From positions 2,861,001 to 2,925,000 of the forward strand of contig WAEK01000005.1 in the NCBI GenBank assembly GCA_011634665.1: a stretch of DNA of 64,000 bases, written 5' to 3'. Positions 24,201-34,872 of the stretch are shown one piece after another. The notes under the pieces are model-generated. The model searched no databases. It was not told the origin of the DNA and saw only the letters and a list, made by a program, of their open reading frames with translations. This stretch comes from Mortierella sp. BCC40632 (taxonomy: Eukaryota; Mortierellomycota; Mortierellomycetes; Mortierellales; Mortierellaceae). The number at the start of each line of letters is the position of its first letter. Position 1 is the stretch's first letter. The position numbers were made by a program, and so were the translations under genes.

Positions 24201-25060
24201 AAGGAAAGCTAGAGAATAAGCGAAACACTTTCACAGACTTTATTGATGTTGCGGAGCATTTGGTCGAGGCAGGATATACCAATCCAAGACGATTGACAGC
24301 ATGCGGCGCTAGTGCAGGAGGACTCTTGATGGGTAAGAGCCTGACAGATTTCTGAATATCTCACGATTCAAGAAAAGGATTTTGTAGAGGCTAATCGTCA
24401 ATGTCTATCATGTGGTGACTAGGTGCGGTGTACAATATGCGCCCGGATCTCTTCCGTGCTATTATCATGAATGTACCATTCTTGGACCCAATAGGCACCA
24501 TGCTTGATCCCAAGATTCCTTTAACAAAAGTAGAATACTTGGAATGGGGTAATCCTGCAGATTCAACTGAAATCTATGACTACATGGCAAGCTATGCACC
24601 CTATGACACCATCCCAGAACACCGTCCACATCGCGCAGCGCGCTTGATCTCTCATGCAGAGGATGAGTCTTCAGTAGAGCACGATACTAACAGTAACAGC
24701 TATGACACCCAAGTCTCTTCTGAGACAGAGGGAACAATGGCTGTCCGGACAAAGTTCCCTCCGCCACCACAAACGGATCGCCGACCAGCATTGATGATCT
24801 CATGTGGTGAACTGGATCAGCGGGTAGACTATACACAGTCAACCAAGTTTGTGGCCCGTCTACGCTCGCGACTGGCTCCTTGGTATGGTGCAGGAGGCAA
24901 GGAGGCCTGTGTGTTGATGATTGATGAGAGTCGAGGTCATTTTGGGAACGGAACCCAGGATGATCGTGTCAAGAACTGGGCCAGGGAGGTGGTCTTTTTA
25001 CTGAGCAATACCCAATTGGAAAGCATGCCATCGATGAACAACCCACCGCCGCAAAGGTGA
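21241..25060 (+). CDS. Oligopeptidase B-like serine peptidase (S9A), probably mitochondrial
   Basis: Prolyl-oligopeptidase family enzyme cutting short peptides, oligopeptidase-B type. Twelve exons: 21241-21503, 21642-21744, 21844-21875, 21982-22036, 22163-22300, 22441-22599, 22710-23054, 23184-23330, 23426-23554, 23681-24027, 24166-24332, 24423-25060; phases agree throughout. The first ~85 residues are Arg/Ser/Thr-rich without acids early on, typical of a mitochondrial presequence. The beta-propeller begins at VRVDEYDWMSNKDDP. The peptidase domain has the entry RGGSELGTLWYHQGKLENKR, nucleophile Ser in CGASAGGLLMG, the Asp in SCGELDQRVDY and the His in ESRGHFG. An Asn/Ser/Thr-rich insert (SYDTQVSSETEG) lies between the catalytic Ser and Asp. 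Several introns carry sense-strand T runs (22063-22084, 23647-23664). The catalytic triad is complete, so the enzyme is probably active. Confidence 0.94.
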
Positions 25061-25214
25061 TCAAGGTCGCTGACTCAATGCCGGAGGAAGAGAAGGAAGA
25101 GAAATTGGGAGTAGCTTGATAGAGCAGTATAAAATTCAATTAGAAAAAGAGGGGGAAAAAATATTTAAAAATAATAGACAAGATGCTTGGTAGAGCTTTC
25201 TTTAATTGCTTTGC

Positions 25215-28197
25215 TTAGCTAACATCCATGTATACTGCTCCAGTGGCGCGTTCCTGGATCAGCCTCTGGGCTTCTACAGACCCATATTGTTGGTAAAGGT
25301 GTTGATGTGGATGCCCCTTCTCCAATCGCTCCTTCTGTGCCCTCTGTCGGGCCAAAACATCTTCGAGAGTCCAGAGACTAACGCCCAGCTGAGCCTGGCT
25401 CTCCAGAGGCTGAGCCATGGATCTCAAAAACTTTTTCGCGATCGCAATGCCCATGTCTGTTGACAAATTCACACTCGTTTCCGTGATATACTGATTGATC
25501 CATTTGGGCAGCTTTGAACGTTTGTCCTGTCGAGCATAGCGTCGGTCTGCAAACACCATCAGTCCGTAATCAGTCTTTCCTCGGAGGACGCGACCAAGAC
25601 ATTGAGCAGCATGACGGAGTGCATCAAAGGTTAAAAAGTCATTCTCACGCACTCGATGCTCATCTCTCAAGAATTCTAGACGCGCCTTAAGAATCCTGCT
25701 CTCTGTGTATTGGTAGGGAATGCCAAACATGACGACGGCTCGTCCGTAGTGATGATCAAAATCGATTCCTTCAGAGACTTTGCCTCGAGCGACGGCCAAC
25801 AAAATTGCTCCACGTCCATTTTCGCATGCCCGTCTATAGTTCTCCAGTGCTATTGAGGTTTCTGCTGCATCAGGCGTCTCTACAAATACCAGCTTTGACT
25901 TCCAGGCCTGCGTCAACATGCCCTGTTAAGTAGAATAATAACAGATAATCGCATGATTAGACAAAATGCTCAACGGCTGAGACAAGTCCCTGTCAATAAT
26001 TCTAGTACTCACTTACCATTTCGTGCCACATAGCAATGATACTCTCCATGTAGAGATAACTTGGGAAAAAGGCAACAATCCCATCAGGTACCACTTTGCC
26101 AAATTCGATCAGAATGTTACCAAAGTTTCGGACCACGGCTGGATCATTCCGCACCTCAAACTTTGACGAGATGGCGACTTGGTCAGACCCACGGGTAATG
26201 ACCATAGGTAAGAAACAGTTTCTGGTCAATGTCATTGGATAACTTTCCAGCACAGTCGCCTTGAAATCCAGAATCTTTGGGTACATATCCAAGGGTGAGA
26301 GCGTTCCTGAGGTAATGATAACGGATGAAAACCGCTCAAAGACTGGTCGAATGGCAATTGAGGCATCGAGACATGCAAAGCGCAAGATAGGATTTGGAAC
26401 AGTGGCATTGTCCGTCTCATAAGGTTCAAGAACCAGCATAAATCCTTTGTCATAGGTGGCTACAAGTGTTGCTAGAGCCGCCACTTTTTGGACAGATTGG
26501 TATTCGTCTAAATTGTTGAGTTCCAGTGTGCGGACCAAAAGCGACAGACGCTCAGCACAGTACTGAAGTGGCTTCCTCTCAATAAAGGTGATTTCTTTGA
26601 CGTGCTGTAAGAATGAAGCTGGCGTTTCTGCTGTCACATTCAATACTCGTAGCCGTGTCTTTAGGTATTCGTTGAATCGTTTCAGGAAAGCGACAAAGTG
26701 CTCTGCCTTTCGGATGTTTCCTGGTACTGCCTCTCGCAACAGATCGTCTGGTAATGCTGGGTTTGCCATGATCAACTCTTGATCTCTTGCTTGGAGTGTG
26801 TCCTGTAACCCTTGCACCAGCTTTTCATATTCATCTTTAAGTTTTTCAGAGCCCTGTTGCTTCATCTGTTCGATCTTCTCAGAGAGTTGATTGATACTCT
26901 TTGAACTAGCTTCCAACGTAGGTCTCATAATATCCAGGCTCAACGAATCGATACAAACGTTATCTATTTACTTCCAAGTCGAGCATTAGAGCTTGTTGTA
27001 ATTGATGTCCAGACCGCCAGCAACAATATTCAAATGATAGTTGTTGACCTACCGATATTATGTGCCTCATCAAAAACAACAATGGAATCTTTTGACATTT
27101 CTTTTGAAATCAAATCCGCAATCTTTGGATCCAGCATGTAGTGGTACGAGTAAATGACAACATTGGCATACCCGATCTAGTTGAGAGTGGAAGTAAAGAG
27201 AGATCGTGTCAGAGGCACTCTCTAGTCGCTGATGTAGACGGGACATAATGTCAAGAGTGTCAAGCCGTTTTACCATTCTCCGAGCCATAAAGTATGGACA
27301 CATGCCCTTCTCTCGTCCGATTTCCTTGATATCGTCTAGAGTGTAAATCGCATCAGCAACCTCTTCACGAAGATCACTCTTTTCCAGAGTCTCATAAAAG
27401 GAGCATGTCTCAATATCCTGTCCTGACTGTGCTGCTTCCCGGACCCAGGGTGCCGTGAGGTTGCGACAACGCGCATCGACGACCTTTCCTTTTCGTTCCT
27501 TGCTAATAGATGGATGAAGACACATATTGCGACGGCTTGTCAAACCAAGACCCAAAATTGACTCTTCGAGACCACAGCTCTTCCTATACTCAATCAGACG
27601 CTTCAATTCCGCAAGTGCTTTTTCGATCTCTGGTACTGTTCGTGAACAGTAAATGAGTTTGCGCTTTTCTGGATAGAACTATGTTGAACAAGGGGGCCAA
27701 AAAAAAAAAAAAAAAAAAAGATGAAAGTGAGCCACTAGCTATTAGGCCATGTCGGAAAGATTTTGGTGGCGTTGGATTTTTTTTTTTTTTTTGTCGGGTC
27801 CAAACCTGCTGGTATGAGATAATAAGCGAGAGTAGTGTAACGGTCTTTCCAGTCCCTGAAGGCATCTCCAAGACTCCGTGGCCCTGGAAGGATATTGTTT
27901 GGAACAAGGTTAGTGAGGTGGCATTCAAATGAAAAACATGCTCGGAATCTTCTTTTCAGGGGCATTTGTCCGGGTCGAAACATCCGCTCACCTGTGCGTC
28001 CAAAGCCTGTTTGAGTGTGCACATGTACGCATATTGCTCCGGGTAGATCCGGTCGTATGGAAAGTACACCGGCAGACCATCGATTTCGAATCTAGCAAGA
28101 TGTTTGTCGGCGTTTGCATTGGTGAATTGCTACTTTACCACTCCTTTCTATAGCGAATGAGCGGTTCCAAAGCAAGATTGTGAGATTCTTACAGCAT
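25215..28197 (-). CDS. ERCC2/RAD3: TFIIH helicase XPD/Rad3 (ERCC2)
   Basis: 5'-3' DNA helicase of TFIIH, needed for nucleotide excision repair and transcription initiation. Seven exons: 28193-28197, 27992-28091, 27806-27883, 27274-27678, 27053-27176, 26017-26963, 25215-25922, giving 788 residues. The first coding exon is only ATG plus two bases (M-L), joined to [20 protein letters not shown], matching the family start. Motifs: Walker [16 protein letters not shown], the 4Fe-4S cluster region with Cys in [20 protein letters not shown] and GMCPYF, DEAH box [30 protein letters not shown], and [10 protein letters not shown] (motif VI). The C-terminal tail after ~residue 720 is Gln/Arg-rich. The gene is convergent with the oligopeptidase (155 bases apart). 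Two introns contain T runs near 27700 and 27778. Confidence 0.97.
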
Positions 28198-28440
28198 AGT
28201 GGGATTCGATGGAAGGAGCTGGTCGAGGAATATACAAGAGTCGAGGTTTGAAGATGGTTCAAGACAAGGCAGCCACGGGAATTGATGGTCGATCGCGAGC
28301 TGATGGAGAGAAAAGCAAACCGACGACAGACAAGAAAGAAAGCAAAGGTGGAGTTGGACAGGCTGGCTGGTTTTCTACGTCACATGCTCTTGACTTGCTT
28401 CGCCACTAGACGCGACGAATTTAGAGCAAGAGCACAACTT
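28198..28440. other. Short intergenic region at the edge of the accessory island
   Basis: 5' flank of XPD. Frames here are short and without family similarity that I recognise. Confidence 0.4.
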
Positions 28441-28453
28441 TATCACTTTAGAA

Positions 28454-28985
28454 ATGGCTTTCCCAGCACCACAGCTCTTTCGGTCCCAAGGCACCGGCAT
28501 TGAGCATCATAATGCTGACTCCAACACCTCCAGGAATGACAGTCGTCTGCGGTCATTGATGGATTTACACGACTTCCAGGCTGCCCAGCACAAAAACACC
28601 TCTGCCTCTGACTCTGGTAGCCGGAGGGAGAAGGCGTCCGATCGAGCTCCAAAGATAACGTGTGGCCCTCGATCTGCGTACACTAAAGCCTCAGAGAAGC
28701 AACTTGAGTCGCTGATCGAGGCATTCATGATCAAAAATTTGTCGGTAGACAAGGCAGTGAAGCGCGCAAACCTGCCTAGGAGCGCCGCATATCGATTCAT
28801 ACCCAGATTTTACGCTTTCAATGATGCTGAAAAAAATACCCAAGACGAAGAAGCCTGAAAGGCAGTTGACACAAGAGCACACAGAGTTCACCCTGTCACT
28901 GATCGCAAACCAGGCGACCCTGACAGTTGAGGGCATTCACAAAACCCTGAATGAGAAGTTCCAAGCCTTGGAAGTGTCAAAAAGT
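28454..28985 (+). mobile_element. Tc1/mariner-like transposase, N-terminal helix-turn-helix fragment
   Basis: Two overlapping frames encode the paired DNA-binding domains of a Tc1/mariner-type transposase. The first (to about 28858) has SEKQLESLIEAFMIKNLSVD and KRANLPRSAAYRFI, a homeodomain-like helix-turn-helix. The second (from about 28821) has the second domain LTQEHTEFTLSLIANQATLT, VEGIHKTLNEKFQAL. The change of frame near 28830 shows a frameshift. The catalytic DDE part is absent here; sequence after about 28985 belongs to another gene family. A matching C-terminal DDE fragment lies at 42059-42457, so the two could be halves of the same element type, though from separate copies. No terminal inverted repeats were recognised. 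Confidence 0.6.
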
Positions 28986-28989
28986 ATCA

Positions 28990-29915
28990 ACCTACGAGCA
29001 GACGTGGTTTTTGCAGCGGAGCGATGATGATGATGCAGACAGTCTTAGAGTTTCACCCATGATCGCCTACAACCGCTCAGATCCTACACTTCTGCAGTGC
29101 TACCTGTGGTTCATAAGACAGGCAGCTAATGATGAGCAACCTCCGGATCCTCCATCGGATAAGGAAAAAGACCGGATGCTAAAGATCGAACGAAAAAAGG
29201 AAGAAAAGAGGCGAAACACCAAATCGCCAAAAAGGACTGAAAAGATGAAGCACACATTTAACCCGTTCTCTGCGTGAGTGCCAGTTCTCACCAGCAGGCT
29301 AAACAATAATGACTTTTGGGTGAGCATCTAATCCATATCTCTCTTGAAACCATAGGTTGGTTCCCACGGAACACGATCAGCCTCATCCAAGACGACTACT
29401 CGAGTGACCCTTCCAAACTTTGAAAAAATGGAGCTAATATCGCACGATGAACGCGCACAGACCTACAGGGCGTCGTGGCAGGGCCATGATATCGTCATCA
29501 AGAAATGCGACGTCTAAAACCAGGGTTCAGTTGCAGAGGAACTCAAACATGAGGCGATGGTGTACCAGTAGCTAGAATCGCTGAAGGATCAAGTCATACC
29601 TGAGGTCTGGCTTGCAGGCGTGGCAGATGGTCTTGAAATGGTCGTGGCGACCACTTATGTAGGAAAGCCAATTAATCAAGAACATTTGGACAGAGTCGCT
29701 CGTAGAAAGATCAGAAAGGTCCTGTCTGCTATCCACCAATTGGGCGTGCTCCATGGCGATATTCGGCCCGAGAATATTACTGTCGAGCACTGTGGACCGG
29801 ACACAAATTTCTACTTTATAGACTTTGGACTCGCGCGGTTCACGACAGACAAGATTCAACTGCGGGAAGAGATGGAGGATTTGAACTCCCTCCTGAGTAT
29901 CTTGTCAGTCTAGTA
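28990..29915 (+). pseudogene. Protein-kinase-like pseudogene
   Basis: The sequence encodes a leader (MIAYNRSDPTLLQCYLWFIR, then a Lys/Glu-rich stretch) to about 29277. After an apparent intron it continues as a kinase-like domain: VTLPNFEKMELISHDERAQT, a lysine in DIVIKKCDV (candidate ATP-binding Lys), EELKHEAMVYQ, the catalytic loop HGDIRPENI and the metal-binding loop FIDFGLAR. The frame is broken by TAA at 29515-29517 and TAG at 29569-29571; both are one C-to-T step from Gln codons. Such kinase-like domains with HGD loops occur in effector-like families of early-diverging fungi. The 5' end fuses directly to the transposase fragment, so the true start is lost. Function before decay unknown. 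Confidence 0.6.
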
Positions 29916-29925
29916 CTGACTACAA

Positions 29926-30716
29926 CACACTCTTGCTTGCCCTCTTTCTCTGAATCTTTCAAGTCCTTTTCCGCACTTCTGGTCTAATCTCTCTCTGCTG
30001 GCTGACGATTACGATGACATTTGACACACTCTAGCATGATTTGAGTCCTCTTCCTTTGCTCTTTTACTACAAATCTTTGCTGCGCGAATCAATAGGAGAG
30101 AAACAATCAACAAGCATTTGATTATGAAAGGCTGTCAACCGAGTCTGAATCGTGAAAAAAGGAATCGTGTTACAGAATTACTCCTACCTTCAAAATATGA
30201 TGAAAGTAGCATGTGATACTCGGTTGCAACAAAGATGGCCGGAAATTACTGACAGCTTTTCCTGTGTGTCCAAAAAAACCCCTTTGTGATGCTGATAACA
30301 GGCTTCCTGGCGCTCCTTCTCATACTTCCCGGGGCCCCAGCTTCCTGTAAAATTCAGAAGGTAGATCTCGGCGTCCTCTCTGTGATGTGAGTGAGCTTAC
30401 CTCGAGGAGACGCCTCGATATAGGAGGACATAGCAATAACAGAGGGGTAGCGAGAGGGGAGAAGGAGTCGGTGAGAAGAAGACATACCTGGACACATGGT
30501 CCAGAGACGTTGAGTATTTATTCTGCTTCCTGTCCCACAGGAAGCTATATCTAATGTAAGTGCTTTGAGGTGCACGTGCCCAAGGTACTGCTCCTCTGAT
30601 ATGGGTCTCCCGCCATAGATCCCAAGTCGAACACTCTCTCTACTATGCTAATTTCGTGATTTTACGATTATTTTTTAAAAGATATGCTTCAATTTGATCT
30701 AGAGGATCTTAATATA
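29926..30716. other. Non-coding stretch between kinase pseudogene and rRNA fragment
   Basis: AT-rich, with no gene recognised. Short frames near 30354-30575 lack any support. Confidence 0.4.
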
Positions 30717-30835
30717 ATAACTGGCTTGTGGCAGCCAAGCGTTCATAGCGACGTTATTTTTTGATCCTTCAATGTCGGCTCTTCCTATCATACTGAAGCA
30801 GAATTCAGTAAGCGTTGGATTGTTCACCCACAAAT

Positions 30836-30890
<55 letters not shown>

Positions 30891-31288
30891 ATGAAGTGTT
30901 GTTGCAATAGTAATTGAAGTTAGTACGAGAGGAACACTTCATTCGGATAATTGGTATTTGGGTCTGCCTGAGCAGGCAATGACCCGAAGCTATCATCCGT
31001 TGGATTATGGCTGAACGCCTCTAAGTCAGAATCCGAGCTAGAACGCGACGATTACCGCCTTTTCCGATATCTGGTTGAATACGAATAGGTCTTCGGGCCC
31101 TGAGTCATACTACGTGGGGAGGTCTTGCAGTGCGGAAAGGCGCTGTGAGGCACCCGCTAATGTTAATTTCAAATATTGGAAGAGATAAATCCATTGCAGA
31201 CGACTTTAATTGAACAGGGTATTGTAAGCAGTCGAGTAGCCTTGTTGCTACGAGCTGCTGAGATTAAGCCCATTGTTCTACAGATTTG
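30717..31288 (+). rRNA. 28S rRNA 3'-terminal fragment, copy 1 (partial)
   Basis: Matches the last ~570 bases of nuclear large-subunit rRNA. It starts at ATAACTGGCTTGTGGCAGCC and passes through GACCGTCGTGAGACAGGTTA, the sarcin-ricin loop AGTACGAGAGGAAC, and the terminal GCTGAGATTAAGCCC. It is a fragment: no upstream 28S precedes it. Substitutions from the conserved sequence (for example ATTTTTTGATCCTTCAATG where GCTTTTTGATCCTTCGATG is expected) show it is not a functional rDNA unit. The 3' flank (31289-31400) may be spacer carried with it. Confidence 0.93.
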
Positions 31289-31975
31289 TATGTTTCGACA
31301 TACCATTCTTCTTTTTACTCATTTCTGACGGGTTACTTGCTGGGTGTGATTAAAGTGTGGTGTTAAAAGTTGTGGCGGCGGCGACAGGGAGGGAAAAAAA
31401 AAAAGAAGAGAGGGAGGATGGGATGAGGGGCTACAGAGATTCCTATGAATTCTTATAGACTCTCAAGGGATTTGGTCCGCGCCTTCTAGAGGGTTTCTGG
31501 ACCCTCAGGGAATATTGTCCAAACCATCTACGAGGTCCAAGATCTTCAAGGAGTTTGGTCCGCACTCTCTATGAGCTCCAATGGGTCCCTAGACCTTCCT
31601 TTCTCTCCCGCTCTTCTACAGATATAACCGTACTTTGATTATGGAGGCTCTGGGTAGGTGGAATGCTGTTTCCGATCTGACTCCCAAGTCAATCCAAAAG
31701 ACTTGACAGGGATACAGTTTCTGTCGGCGGACAAGCAGGTGATATCCGTACCCCAGGAGCTGTCTGATTTTTTTTATTAAAAAAAAAAAAAAAAAAAAAC
31801 CGCATAGCTCTTATAGCACCCCATAGCTCTTATAGCACCCCCCGCAGCAATAGCGATAGCACAGTATGTTGCGAATCTCTCGCCCGCTGCAAAGTCCAAC
31901 CTCCCTTGCGCGTAGAGGACTTGTTTATATTTTGTTGAAGATTGAACTAGAAACTGTTCTGAAAGTACTTATACT
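31289..31975. repeat. Spacer-like region with short repeats
   Basis: No gene recognised. It holds two related stretches around TTTGGTCCGC (about 31468 and 31554), an A run at about 31780-31799 and a perfect 20-base tandem pair CATAGCTCTTATAGCACCCC at about 31803-31842. Confidence 0.5.
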
Positions 31976-34400
31976 TTAGGCACGACGATTTCCAGTACAA
32001 TCCTTTTTCATTTTTCGGGCTCTTGGTGTGGCCAATCCGACGAAGCAAGGTGGTGGACGACTTTTTCGCTCCCTGGCACCGCGTATCAAGCTCAGCATGT
32101 TGTCAAATGCGCGAGAAAATAAAAGCCAATCGAAGGCATTATCTTCAAATTTGGCAAGCAGGTCATCAATGCTGACAACTATGCTGAAGCTGCCCAACAA
32201 GGACGCCACGCAGATGGTACCACACCGACGAATCTGGTAAATGGAGCATGTTCTGTCGACCACTTGCATAAATAGAACAGCGATGTCATCAATGCCCTCA
32301 TACTTGGTCACAAGTTGGTCCAATGCCCGTTTCGACCAGATCGCGCAGCGACAGAGGTCTCCAGTATCCTTTCTGTTGCATGACATGTGGGATACTTCAC
32401 CAAAACCAATATCCTGCTCCTCCTTGTGCTTCAGAATCAAGTCTGGATGCCGCGGTTCTGAGGTAATGTTTTGAAACAGTCGAATGAATAGCGATCCTGT
32501 TGTGGGGGTGGTGGAGGTGCTATGGTGAACGCGAGGAAATGCTGAAGTAAGTAAATGTATGCGGTCACACTAAACAATCGCCTGGAATACTCGCGATACC
32601 TCTACTTACTATGCAAGTCGTGACTCATCTGCATGGTCCGTGATACACGACAGCATCCTCAACACGAATCCAGATGTTTGGTCCGCTTCCGAAAGAGGAT
32701 TGCAGATGGTATGTAACTTTGACCCATACAAATACAGCTCCGTAAGTGAAGACTCGTCTTCTTCCAGCACCCTTCTTCGTAGTGCCTTTCGAGCTTTGCT
32801 CCTGTCTTCGCTCCTGCGCTCTTCATCTCGGAAGACCTTAAAGAAGAGTGCAATGGGATTTAGTATTTCAGGGTCAATGTAGAATCCAGCGATAGCAGCG
32901 TTTCTCGGTCATAGACACCTACATCACGACAGTCACTTTTGCGCTTTTCTCTTCCTCCCTTGTTACCGTCGGTAGCAGCAGCTTCATCTTCTTGTTCAGG
33001 ACTTCATAGGTATCACCGAAATATTTCTTTTGCAGGGCTGTTGGTTGCTTATTCAGAAACAGGATTCCAGCTAATGCTCTAAGGGTCACATCAGACAGAA
33101 AGATAATTTTAAATTAATACATGCACCACAAACGTGTAATGTTGGCAATTAGTTTGCCAGTAGAGGGCGTACAGGAAATCTGCCATATTATCTGGGTCAT
33201 AAGAGACAGCAAGGCAGTCCGTATAGAATTCCGAGAACATGTCTGAGATGTCGATGTCACCAAGTGATCCGTGGAAAGCAAAGTCATCGTCCGTGTCGAA
33301 TACCAGGTTCAGAGGGAGATGAGACAAATCCTGTGCAGTGCTTACAGCATCCAGGTCAAGTTTATTATCGGTCTATTAGAAGTGTAAGAGGAGTGAGTAC
33401 TTCCAATGACATAAAGTCCTCCAATAAAAACGAGATGCGTAGCAATTCAACTTGCCTCATCCTCCTTGTCTGGATCATAGAAGGGGTTTGCTTCTTTCTT
33501 GGCTAAAGGCTTATCGGCTGTCTGAACTGCTCGAATATAGCGTTATGACAAGTTAGAAGCGCACTCACAGAAAAGTGTGTGTCAGGAATAGAAACAAAGC
33601 ATTTCCACTTACCATCATTCTCTTCTGGCTCTCGAGGATGTTTGCCCAAACCACTGAGGACAGCTTGCTCGGCTTTGGCCTACTTTCAGCAATTCATTAT
33701 TAATTTAATAAACAAATTTGGAAAATACGCAAAGAGAGAAGCGCGATATATTCATCATACCTGTCTCTTCTTCATGATCCCACTCATATCGGTTTGCGCG
33801 AGACTGCATGCTTGCTCTGCTAGCTTGGCATTGCGGATAGAGTTCATAGCTGCCTCCTGAGCCGTGGCGACACGTAACGCTCCAGCATCGCCTTCCAAAT
33901 ATCTGAACCATGCGTTGGCAAATGCTCGAATAGCTCTATCAGTCTTCTTGTCCTTCCTGATTTGGTTGACACCGTTCACGAAGTCGCTGACATCGTTGTT
34001 TGACACGAGAAAATCAGAAAGGCTCCAATCACAGATTCGCTTGCACTTGAAGTAATGATGAATGGCGGGATTTCCCATAGCATCTGGCACATTCTCAAGT
34101 ATCTCATGATCCCCATAATACTTTGGGGCATCCAGTAGCTCCGCCATGATGTGCAAGATGTCAGGAGTGGGCACAGCGCTTTCAAACAATGGGTTGACCA
34201 GCTTCCATGCGCGGGCTGAGTGCGCGTCCAAAAGACGTCACTGAAAAAAAAAAAAAATAGCTCACCGCAGAAACAGATTGTTTAAAAAAAAAAAAAAAAA
34301 CGTTTTCTTGTTCTTCGTTCTTCGTCTTCTTGCTTGCTCGACCCTGGATATCTCCTGCCACTATCAATGGCCGCTTACCATCGCTCTTGACTCTTTGCTT
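31976..34400 (-). pseudogene. Uncharacterised multi-exon gene of the accessory island, probably decayed
   Basis: Minus-strand coding blocks in order: about 34400-34310 (ENDYKQRVKSDGKRP, then LIVAGDIQGRASKKTKNEE), 34230-33755 (NPLFESAVPTPDILHIMAEL; FANAWFRYLEGDAGALRVAT), short exons near 33690-33620 and 33520-33460, 33360-33109 (LPLNLVFDTDDDFAFHGSLG), 33085-32950 (ALAGILFLNKQPTALQKKYF), 32905-32605 (IAGFYIDPEILNPIALFFKV), and 32470-31976 (LILKHKEEQDIGFGEVSHMS; VTKYEGIDDIAVLFMQVVDR). The penultimate block is entered through a frame with a TGA near 32915, so at least one lesion exists. No family is recognised. The final block with P-D-L-I-L and I-G-F-G-E-V is faintly like a PD-(D/E)XK nuclease core, but the Lys is absent; this is speculation. 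The start codon is not identified. Confidence 0.45.
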
Positions 34401-34539
34401 GTAGTCGTTTTCCCACGGAAACTAGCACCGAAAGAAGGCTTCAGGTGACTCGTCATCTGGTCGAGATTTCAAAGACCATGACAGCTCTGCCGATGCATGT
34501 TACATGCAGCATTGCCGATCCCCATACTTACCTATCTAC

Positions 34540-34651
34540 CATTGGCGGGGTAAGATGCCCCATCGGGTGTTGCTGCTGCCATTGGCGGGTACCCCAAGGT
34601 AAGAGTTGGCTTCATGGTCGACCGTACAACCCTCTGTCTGCCATTGGCGGG
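34540..34651 (+). promoter_or_regulatory. Three CATTGGCGGG motifs upstream of crinkler 1
   Basis: Exact CATTGGCGGG at 34540-34549, 34580-34589 and 34642-34651, about 220-330 bases before the crinkler ATG at 34873. The core ATTGG is the reverse complement of a CCAAT box. A pyr-rich stretch (34700-34860) follows up to the start codon. Regulatory role is inference from position and repetition. Confidence 0.4.
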
Positions 34652-34872
34652 AGGGATGTAGCAGTGATGACGTATACCTTTATTTCCTTGCATCATATCA
34701 TGCAGATGCATTTTGCCACTGCGTTTTTCCATTGACTTTGCCACTACTCCTTCCTTTTCTTTCTTTTCATACCCATCTCCTTTCCGCTCTCTTTCTTCTC
34801 CTTTCTCGTCTTTTTTTACATCCCTCACCCGCTCTCTTTCCCCTTACATTCTATTCGATGCTTCACAACACC

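Noticed and set aside
29299..29859. Minus-strand frames over the kinase pseudogene
   Set aside because: Antisense of kinase motifs; no independent similarity.
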